The notes under the pieces are model-generated. The model was not told where the DNA came from, did no database searches, and saw only the letters and a program-made list of their open reading frames with translations. Made by a program: the position numbers and the translations under genes. A stretch of DNA of 24,029 bases, from contig JH154184.1 in NCBI GenBank assembly GCA_000226015.1, forward strand, positions 684,924 through 708,952, written 5' to 3'. Of this stretch, positions 11,529 to 21,300 are shown in pieces; position 1 is the first letter of the stretch; every line of letters starts with the position of its first letter. Origin of the DNA: Mnemiopsis leidyi (taxonomy: Eukaryota; Ctenophora; Tentaculata; Lobata; Bolinopsidae).

Positions 11529-14500
11529 TTACTTGGGAACAGCTCTGACTTCGCCCTTCTGAGATCGGTTGGTGAAGTTGTTGTTTCTGGTACAGAAGAA
11601 TCTCCAGATACCAGCTTCCTTTACCATCCTCAATCCCAGATCGAAGTAGGTTCCTGTATCGTCCAGCTCTTCAATGTCTCCGAAATAGTGACCTGTGTTT
11701 GATAAGGATTTAATCTTACAGTTGTTTCTATTTATGTTTCATAAGAGTATTGCAACTATTGCAATGGAAACTCAAGTTTGATTCTCGATAATTGGTCAAA
11801 GGCTCTTAGAGGGTTCTTCGCTTTGGATTCTCAATTAGAACTTCAAAAAAAGTCTTACTTCCAGCTCCACTGTGATAAGCAAGAGCCATAAGATCGTCCC
11901 TCTTCATGCCAAGTAAGTTTGTGGAGTTGGTGAAAAGTTCGGGGTAGTTGCAGGCGAAACATCCGTGTGCTGGAAGAAACAGGATTTAGTTTACCAGTAA
12001 CCGTATCGCTTGAGAGTGATTCTTATACTTCTTATCCGCTAGACTTTATTGGTTGAACAGTGTTGACAGAAAAGTGAAAAATATCTAAATCCTTCTAGAA
12101 AAACTTACCCTCATCTTCCAAGGCTCCCTCTTTTGGATAGGTGATCTTTCTGAGGGGAACAATGTTGCTTCTGTCTGTCCTTGCTCGACCTTGTCCAGCG
12201 TTGTTGGCTGGGTTGCTGTCGGCTCCTGTCCATCTTGGTTAGAAATTAGAAAAGTTAGTCTTGAGAATAATTTGGATGTTGCTTTTGGGTGGATGGAATG
12301 AACATGTCTAGATGAACTGAAAGTAGTCATTGAATTACGCTCTGAAAAAATTACTGAGAACCAAAAAAATGGCGACATAGATTACTGCAAAGGTAGTATG
12401 ATTCAAAATTGGACCAAATCAAATCTATGGGATAATGGGATAAGTCTACACACTGTATATGGACGTAGTCTCCCTGCTCGATCTCCAGTCTGTTTGGCTG
12501 ATAATCGTATTCCACTCCTGGGTAGGTTTGTACAATGTTTCCTCTCTTTCCTCTCACCTGAGCGATGGAGATGGTACAGATTGTTTTCGATATCAATGAG
12601 GCATTTGATGCCTAAATTTTTGTTCCACGCGCAAAACATCTTAATACTTTTAAATGCTTTATTTCGCAATTCTTTTTCGTTTGACCACTTATTCCACTGC
12701 TTGTTGTAACAACTTCACACTTTGAAAGTTTTGTTGCATACGCACTAAGTTAGTGACTATAACTATTTTACAAGACCGAGTAAACAGCTGAAAAATATAT
12801 AAAAGTCTCACGTTTAAGTTGTGAATCTTGGCATCTTTAGCTACACCAGAGGGCCTCTCTCTGATCTCAAACACATGAGTTCTGTCCTCAAACGTTCGGC
12901 CGAACTGGTTAGTGTTAAGAGTAACTTCCAGGTCGAGTTTTACATCACTGTCCGGGATGTCGAACACCTGAATTGGTGGAAAAGTGGTGAATTCAAACCA
13001 TGGATCTTCAGACAAACGTTTCTTTTTTTATCCTCTGTTTTTTAAAGAAAATAGACTTAATGTCTTCTGTCTTCGGCGTAGGTGGTGGAGCAAAATTTCG
13101 TGCAACTATTCTATTTTTTGGGAAGGTATATCAATCCGAAGGGAAGATATTATATGATAGATGCAAAGCAGTTTCTAATTGTTAATCAGATACGATTTCA
13201 CAACTTATGTTTTCTGTCTTACCTTAACCACGGCATCCTGCTGGAAGTAGTATCCTCGATCGTTTTCTTTGTCGAGTCCGTGCATTGTGGCTACATCAAT
13301 ACCAGTAGGTCTGCAGATATTACATTAACATTAAATGACAGTGCCTAACAAGTTTTGACACAGATAAGTATTTTTTTTGCAATTACTTCTCAAAACTCAA
13401 AAAAAGTTGCATTTCAGCAAAAATACTGAATCATACTCGTCATCAGCTTCAGCATTGAGCTCATGATTGATTGAAGGATCAAAGCCGCCATCAGGGAGTT
13501 CCCCAGCTGTGATGTTGTATCTGTAAGGGTATCAGTGTCATTGTAAAAGGAGGAGGTATCTGATATCGTGACTAAATTTCAAACTCAAATGCTCCGTCCT
13601 ATAGTCAGCACCAACGCAGACAAAGATGGTACGCTACCTGAGTCTGAGGACGCAGTTCTTGTGGAGAATGTCCTCGGGGACAGTCCAGTTGTAGTTGTTC
13701 ATGAAACCGTCCATGTTGTTCCCATGGTGATTGTCACGTGACCATGGTGACGGGAGACACTCAGGTGGGTCCATGTTCCAGGTTCCACTCTCCACCCAGA
13801 CAGGCTGGACCATCTGTCCCCCGTGTTCAACCCAGTGGTTTTCACACTCCTCCTTGTTGTTCATTATCCTCACATTATTGTCGTTCAGGTTGTGTCCTGG
13901 GAAGAGCTGAGTTAGTTACTTGTATCTTCTGTTGCTGTGTATGATGTTCCATCACATGTTAATGTATCGATAGCGGCGTTGTTTCCTCTAAGTCTGATTG
14001 ACATAACTGTACCTAAATCCTATCAGTATCAGCTTGTTCAACGTCCCTCTTTTCGTTGCTACAAATGCCTCTATGCTGGTATTGCAAAAGATTTTACCAC
14101 TTATTAAATAAGTTACCTTGGGCTTCCTTGAACTGGAGGTAGTTGTCAGGGTACTTGCAATAGCCCTTGTTTTTAACGTTTTGGCTCTCTTGTTTGTAGT
14201 AGTCACACCTCTTCACGTCGTTTGTGAACACCACAATATCCTGAATTGTTTGTTAAATATTCTTTCCATAGTTATAGTTATGTTAACGTGAAAAGTCCCT
14301 AAGACAGAAGTCTCTGGAACATGCCTGTTTAGTTTCTATCCTATGTCCTACTCTGCATCTAATGACCTACCCTCCAGTGAGTGGGATGCCAGTAAGGATA
14401 ATAGTCCCTCTCTTCAGGACACTCGTACCCTCTCCTGTTCCCGTTGTTGTTTTGTCTGGTGCTGTAAGCTCCGTTTCTCATGTTCTGATCAGCAGTGTAG

Positions 14501-15576
14501 AGACCCTTGTTTCTGCTTCTCTGCCTGCATTCTTTGTAGTACCAGTAGTCTTCGTGCATTCCGTATCTGACCATCAAATACATTGTTATAATTTATAATG
14601 AAGCTAAATCTTCTTACCATGCACTAAGAAGTATTATGAATTCGTTAGCCAAAGCATGTCCAAAACATGTCCAAATTTCAATCGTAGAATTCTGAAGTTT
14701 ACTTGAACTATAAAACGATACAAAAATTTTCGAAGAAATTACGTACTCCATGTCAGTGTCACAGTCAGCCCTGTCACATTCCCATCTGTTATCAGGAATA
14801 GTTTTGGTGGTGGTACCGTCTCTTACCAAATCTCCGCACATGTATTGGATCACCAGCTCACAGTGGTTGTTCACGTTTCCGCAGGAATGTTGGTTTGTCC
14901 TAAAGTAAAAAAAACAAACTCATACGATTTGGGTTAACTAGTCTTTTCTATATTATCAGATTACGTGAGCAATTTTTAGACCCTTCATAACAATTGGTAG
15001 AATTGTCAGAATTGTCAACTCACCACTCGATCTGTACAGTGGATCCGGTGTAGTAGTACAGGTTACCCGCATTGTATCCTCCTCGGTTGTTGTTCTGAGA
15101 GTCGAACAACCTGCAGGACAAGGTGCAGTTGATGATACAGTTTGGCGCTTAATTTTAACTGCAGGGAGTTGTGAACGAGCAAACACATGAATATACAGGA
15201 CCTGGCATATGTATGAATCAAAGGACCGGTTGGAAAATAAGGCCCTAATTGGGACTGGAGCGGGAATCAAACCGGCCACGACCTCCAGTGATCCAGACTG
15301 TTGCTATTAGTATTACCGCTAAGCTTTTTAGTGTTTTGATGTCGCTTGTGAGTAAATACAGGATCAAGGATAGATTCGATTGCCATGCTCTTGAATAAAT
15401 TTGAAAAGTGATGTATAAATGCTATGATATTGAGAAACTTATCAAAATTACCTGTTAGCATTGGCACGGTCTCTGTTTTCTCCATTAAGTCGGTTGTTAC
15501 TTCCTCTTGGCCCCTGGAGATATACGTCACCCGATACCGTTACCACGGCAATCAAGGTCAGGAGAACTAGCCTCAT
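11529..15576 (-). CDS. DD3-3-like secreted protein, copy B (complete, 13 exons)
   Basis: Exons on the minus strand: 15452-15576, 15024-15110, 14747-14899, 14371-14566, 14117-14240, 13638-13896, 13437-13520, 13223-13310, 12812-12967, 12454-12557, 12109-12233, 11859-11969, 11529-11692. All introns are GT-AG; the total is 1776 nt, 591 aa plus TAA. A signal peptide ([16 protein letters not shown]) is followed by [24 protein letters not shown] and [25 protein letters not shown] comes before residue 187. The C-terminal half holds [43 protein letters not shown] and [17 protein letters not shown]. These are hallmarks I associate with proteins annotated DD3-3. The many cysteines and sequons (NWT, NIT, NST, NFT) fit a disulfide-bonded secreted glycoprotein. 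The biochemical role is not established; the 'YVHIQW' region recalls cupredoxin-like folds, a guess only. Copy B lacks the intron that A and C share after the ILQ/VIQ codons. Confidence 0.92.
15263..15325 (-). repeat. tRNA-derived SINE head (A and B boxes) in intron 1 of copy B
   Basis: On the minus strand AGCTTAGCGGTA (15314-15325) matches a Pol III A box, and GGTTTGATTCC (15263-15273) matches the B box GGTTCGANTCC with one change. Between them is a possible anticodon arm, CAGT-CTGGATC-ACTG. The A-to-B distance of about 52 nt is slightly longer than in most tRNAs, and no acceptor stem is evident, so this looks like a SINE head rather than a working tRNA. Its 3' body probably runs left towards about 15150, without a clear end. 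Confidence 0.55.
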
Positions 15577-15679
15577 CGTTCCTGATTCTCTCGACTTAGA
15601 TCCCTTGAGTGTCTTTCCTTGGTTACTTTGGAGAGGTATGATTGAACATATTTGTAACGGCCAATAAACTTACAGAATG

Positions 15680-15702
15680 CCGAGTTTTATGACAAAACTC
15701 GG
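15680..15702. repeat. Perfect 9-bp-stem hairpin upstream of copy B
   Basis: CCGAGTTTT, a 5-nt loop, then AAAACTCGG; about 104 bp upstream of the copy B start codon. Could be cruciform-forming or a dimeric protein site; no known family matched. Confidence 0.6.
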
Positions 15703-15977
15703 TTACAAACATGGAAGGAACCAATGGAAAGGAGTTTTTACCATACTCATGAAGCATGATTCGCAAAGTTTTAGAAAAAAAACTAGCGCAAATTGCTAAT
15801 ACGTTCAAATTGAATAAAATGCTAGTAAGCGAGTACATAAAAACAACATAAGCCTTGTTCTGAAACTTAATAAAACCTGACAAAATTTTACAGCAGTACG
15901 TGTCACCGCGTAGTGTCCGAAATAGCATCCGCGGCAGTGAAGTCTTCCTAGCAAGACGGTTATTGTCCTTTTGAGGT

Positions 15978-15988
15978 GGTCACGTGAC
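15978..15988. promoter_or_regulatory. E-box GGTCACGTGAC (candidate bHLH-ZIP site)
   Basis: CACGTG in the extended form GGTCACGTGAC, about 400 bp upstream of the copy B ATG. Similar extended sites lie at 16938-16946 and 17548-17558 in the same intergenic region. USF/MITF-type factors bind this sequence in other animals; a role here is inference. Confidence 0.35.
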
Positions 15989-16666
15989 TTTTAGGGAACA
16001 AACGCCCTCAACGGTAAATCTTCGTCACAATAGATAAACGCAGGAAGTTTTGAGTTGGATGGCAAGCTTTTTGTGCTTAGCTCCTGAACAAAAGGTCAAA
16101 AGGGGATGACAATAAAACATATAGGTACCACTCAACTACTGGTGTCGAAAGCACAAGAGAAATATTTAGACCATTGTAGTTGTACTTAACAAGGAAGTTT
16201 CCTGTGTATCTGTAGCAAGAACAATTTCAAATTGGAACCAGAATCGGAAATAAATTCTCGCTGGAAGTTAGATTTGCGAAATAATTGGTCTTTATACTTA
16301 TCATGTTGTTTTAAAAGATGAGATTTATCAAGATAATATTAATTAAAGTTTTTTTTGGTTGCAAGGAAAATAAACTTGCGGCAGTTTGGTGGTTTTGATA
16401 TCTCAAACCATGTAAACTGATCTATAAGTATAATTTATCAAAGCTTATTTTAAAAATTACTTAGAAATCCCCACAAACCGAAGTAAGTGTTCGACTGTCG
16501 ATCGATTTTTGTCATTGACGCGAGTTAATAGAGTATAACTATGAGGAAGCAAATTTATCACAAAAAAATTTTACATTTGTGTATTTTCTAATTTGCAAAT
16601 TTGCTATAAGTTGAATGGTTCGTCGCCTTTCGGTGGGTAAACGAAAAAGCAGATTATCAAACTATA

Positions 16667-16760
16667 CAGTTTTGCACGCGCAACGCCGCCATTTTCTTCC
16701 AAAACGCGGCCGCGTAGTCAAAATCATCGGGGGCGGCGGCGTTCGGTGGCGTTCAAGCTT
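16667..16760. promoter_or_regulatory. CpG-rich patch with YY1-like motif (candidate promoter)
   Basis: A local run rich in CG dinucleotides, including a GCGGCCGC-type stretch, in otherwise AT-rich DNA. GCCGCCATTTT at 16685-16695 is the reverse complement of the AAAATGGCGGC core bound by YY1/Pho near many animal transcription starts. A pyrimidine-rich CTTCAG acceptor lies directly before the copy C start codon (ending 18337), so a non-coding 5' exon here spliced to 18338 would be consistent. That is a hypothesis. Confidence 0.35.
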
Positions 16761-18338
16761 AAATCTAGGAGGGCTCTGTTTTGGGAATGGATGCTTATAT
16801 AATTCCCAGTTTTTTCGTCTAGGTCGAACAAATTTTCTAATCATGTGCAATGTGTATGTTATTTATTTGTTGAAAATATTATTTCCCGTGTGTGACTTTT
16901 TACATCTATGCCTCGGTTCTGCATCTGTCTACTTCGATCACGTGACTACATCCTCAACCAATAAGCAGGAACAAGCATCTCATTGTCACCTTCACAATGA
17001 ATAAAGTCGGAGCTGCTCTGAATTGGACAATACCCCATTGTGGGACAGCGGTAACCAGCCCCTTCTTTGTTCTTTCAAGGTTTTATTTTTAAAACTCGCC
17101 CTGCTCCGATTGTTAACTTGCCAGCTCCGAGGACTCGGAAATATTTTGACTTTTTTGTGACTTAGTCTGTTCGGCGGCTAGTACACTTACAAAATTTACG
17201 TTTTTTATTTATTGAGAGATCGATTCCAGTTATGTCTTGCTAATCTTTTGGTGCGAATTTATTTTTAAGGAGCAAAAATCGTTGTAACGTTTTAAAAATT
17301 ATTAAAAGTTTATCAAAAGATCGGCTTCATGTTCTAAAAACTCAAAAACTGAAAAACATACAATCCTCAAAAGATATGCAATAATCGAGCATATCAAAAG
17401 TTAGAAAATAGCTCCTACAGAGCAAGGCGGTTATTCCTCTTGCTCTCTAGGAAGCAAGCGTGGCACACTCAACTATTCACCAAATAATGTTGAAATTGTC
17501 GGGGCTAACTTGTAAAAACAATCCGGGTAACCGACTCAGTTGAAGCGGTCACGTGACTCTTTGAAACTGGTCCCGGATATTGGGGGAATTTTTGATGGAG
17601 ATTGTCAGAATTCTTATTTGAAATAAATATCTGTCTTTTAGTTTTATTTAGGGGAAAGTGAGTGAGATAATAATAATTGGGTTTCTTACTATGTGCTTAC
17701 CTTCTATTTTCGCCGATTCTTGTAGTTTGATAAGACTGTTTTTGACTTTTCTAGCGACTAAAAACATTGTATCGTTACTTTAAAACAACATAACTACATA
17801 AGATGTGCCGCTCGAGGTAGCAGTGCGTGTTCTTTTGCTCCTTGATTTGTTTATTTAAGTGGTAAAGAGCAAGTGTTATATTTGAATGAGGTGCAATGTT
17901 GTTTTACATCTCTCCAAAGCTTTACCCACAACATTCAAATCTGTTTGAACCGTCCTTGTCGATGTTCACTGAGACATGAACGGTTTTCCAGGATCTTTCG
18001 ATGCTTTTCGTTTTAATCCAAAAATGCAAATTTTAGTCGTAGAGAGTATTTTGTTTTCTCGGATTTTGGAATTTGCGATTCAGTGGGAAGCGAGTGTAAC
18101 GAGCTTTTTCTGCGAAGACTGAAACCAAAGGTTTGTTAACTGTCAGAGTCAGAGTGAGATATACTTTGATTAATTAATTAATTAACTTTTAATTTTTAGG
18201 AATTTAGGCTGGACAATATGTCCAAGAAAACTGGATAGTAGTTAATTTGATATTACGAATGGCACGAATAAGAACATAATTTATTAATTTAAGTTCTCAC
18301 TAAGTTCTCAGATTTATCTTGATTCTCTATTCTTCAGA

Positions 18339-21300
18339 ATGATGCGGTTAGTGTTGATTGGTGTATACCTGGTGGTATGCCTTTGGGCAGATACATACAT
18401 GACTAATCCTAGAGGATCTAACAACAGGTGAATTTTAATTGTTTATTTAACAGGTGAATTTTAATTGTTTATGAATTGGTCACAAAACAATGATTTTACA
18501 TTTTAATTAGACGTCCGTTTATGCGAATCATAGATTAATTCTGCGATCTTGAATTAACACAACACTTAACTAACTAATTGCATTTGCGGGACCGCAAAAA
18601 TATAAAAGGTTTAAAAAACTCATTTATTCCCGAGCAGTACTATGGTAAAAATTAAGTGGGTTAATATTCAGCAGCTCCAGATTTAAACAAAATGCAATGT
18701 TCACAAAATGACGTTAATTACTTGAAATTCTCGGCCCATTGGGCCAAGCAACTCCCATCACCAAAGAACCGGTTAAGAGCCGTCTAAGATTCGCTTTATA
18801 ACCGTTTAGGAACCGCTTAAGAACCGTTAAAGAACTGCTTAAGAACTGCTTAAGAAGAAGAACCGGTTGAAGAACCGGTTGAGAGCCGCTTAAGAACCGT
18901 TAAAGAACTGCTTAAGAACTGCTTAAGAAACGTTGAAGAACCGGTTGAGAGCCGCTTAAGAACCGTTAAACAACCCCTTAAGAACTGCTTAAGAATCACT
19001 TGAGAACCGTTTAAGAACCGTTAAAGAACCAGTTGAGAACCACTTAGAACCGTAGAACGATCGCATATAACCAGCTAAGAATAGCTTAAGAACCGCTTGT
19101 GAGTTAGGGTTAGATTTATGCCGCTGTTGGCTAGCAAGCGGTTCTTAATCGGTTCTTAATCGTTTTTTAATCGGTTCTTAAGCGATTCTTAAACGGTTTT
19201 TATTGTGCGGCTCTTGAGTGGTTAAGCGGTTCTTCGCGGTGGGAGGTGTTTGACCTTTCTGGACGTTCGTTTTATGCATTAAACATAGATTAAACCTGCT
19301 CTGGATTTTTTTGAAAAATTACCGATCACTTTACTTCATTATTACTGGACTGATAAAACATAAAAGGTTATTCCCGAAAAGTTTTTGTCAAAATAAAATG
19401 GGTTAAAATTCATCAGTTCCAGGTTTTGACGAATAACGATGTTTACGTAATGAAATTTACTACAAATACTTATATAAAGCGTGCAAAAATCGAAGTAGCT
19501 TTTATCTTTTTCATCTTTCCCACAAATCTATAAATTCGATTTGAGCAATCCAGTCGTCTCGGCGACCTCGATACTTCTGAATCCCCGACACCAGTTTCTT
19601 GAAGCTTTCAAACTTTTCCTGATCTGTCTATCTATAAAGTTCTGAAAACTCCTGCACGAAAAGTAGTAGATGATAGGATTAGCGAAGCTCATGATGTAGT
19701 TGGTAAACACACCAACAACCCATAGTTTAAAGCATGTTGGCAACAGATCAGTTGAAACTCCGACACCTAACCAGACCACCCTCACTACGGAAGGTCCTAC
19801 CGACACAGCAAACGCAAGAGATACCAAGATGTTTAGTACCATAGCTTCCCTCTTAACTTTCACTACTCTAGACACAATGCAGATCATGAAGACGATGCAG
19901 AAGGAAAGCACAACGGTGGGAACACCCCCAAAAAGAACCATCAAGACAACATCCGGCCAGAAAACCTTCTTAGTGATGTCCACACCACACCTGAACCCTT
20001 TCTCCCAATGTCCATACACAACTTTTTCGTTTGCCATCTTGACTGCTAGGATCCTCAGACCGTACGCAGACCAGGCCAGGAATGCCACGAAGTAAGCTGG
20101 AAGCTCGCTTCTTACGTGGGATCTCAGAGGGGAGGTCAGGCAGACAAGCTTGTTGATGTTGAGAGCACAGATCATGAAGAGGGAGGCTAATGGGAAGAGA
20201 AACTGGAGATGAGCTACGGCGTAACAAAGAACTTTTCCGAGGGAATCATGTGTGAAGAAGCTGAAGACAGTTCGCTGATCAGTAAGAAGAGACCAGGTTG
20301 TCGGAAGGATAACAAAAAGAGTTTCTCCAAGATCTGCTACAGCGATATTCTCAATCAGCACTACGGATACTTTGTCCAATTTTATTGCTTTGTAGCACAC
20401 GGAGGAGACGAGGACGGTGGTATTGCCAAGAAGAGAGAGAATGATGGAAAAGATAGACCAGGATGCAAGCAGGTTCTTCGTCCAAGGCGAAACATCAGCG
20501 GAGGTCGAATTTGTATTCGGCTCCAACATCGTTCGGTTTTAGCTGTTGACGTTTAATAAAGTTGTTATGGGACAATAATGACTTACGTTTAATTTATATG
20601 AAACTTTTAATTGTATCTTAAAGTTTACCCTTATGTTATCTTATTAAGGTGGGCTGACTCTGAAAATAAAAATCTGTTTGGCCCCAAGAATTCAGGAAAT
20701 ATATTCCATGTAAATTATGTCAGAACAACAGGGAAATTTGAAATTTTTGCGAGACGGAGATGAGAAACAGTATTAAAGCACTGCGGAGATTGGTGATTTC
20801 TGGAAAATTTATTAGCTCTCCTATTATATGTTCATCAGACTACTAAACATTCAATTCTGCATTTTCCTTTGTGGTATCGAATATCAAGCTTAGACCTATA
20901 CTGTACCAATGCTGATCATTCTCATTTCGAATTTGAATTCCGCTTCTTTTTTCGAATCAGGATGGATAACATCCTAAAATGGTAAATAAATTGAAAAAGT
21001 CTGCCTTTCAACTTTTGAATTGTTTATACGATACCAAATTTTCTGCCAGACTGGCAACTGTAATGGTAATTGGAAGAAGTTTTCTTTGTGACTTCTGGTG
21101 CATCAGGCATCTGTAACATTTATTAGAATAAGAGGGCAATACTAAGCTGATGACAACCTCCTCAGACTGAACGAGAACACTGCCACACGAACAAACGCAA
21201 ACAGGTTGTTCGATTCCCAGAACAACAACAGAGGAGGTTTCAACACTGGAGACAGGTTCGAAAATGCAGCAGGAAACGATCCTAGACGCCAGTATGCTAT

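Larger units (their letters stand above)
15577..18338. other. Head-to-head intergenic region between copies B and C
   Basis: No gene is recognised in 2.76 kb. The 129-codon frame at 16615-17004 has no family motif. The region holds a hairpin (15680-15702), three TCACGTGAC sites, a CpG-rich patch with a YY1-like motif, and otherwise AT-rich DNA. It must carry the promoters of both divergent paralogs unless they use distant 5' exons. Confidence 0.5.

Noticed and set aside
16615-17004. 129-codon plus-strand frame in the B/C intergenic region
   Set aside because: It crosses a CpG-rich patch with no protein motif, no plausible splice partners and mixed composition; more likely promoter DNA.
19700-20556. 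Plus-strand frames of 131 and 115 codons opposite the nested GPCR
   Set aside because: Antisense shadows of a strong GPCR frame with full transmembrane pattern on the minus strand.
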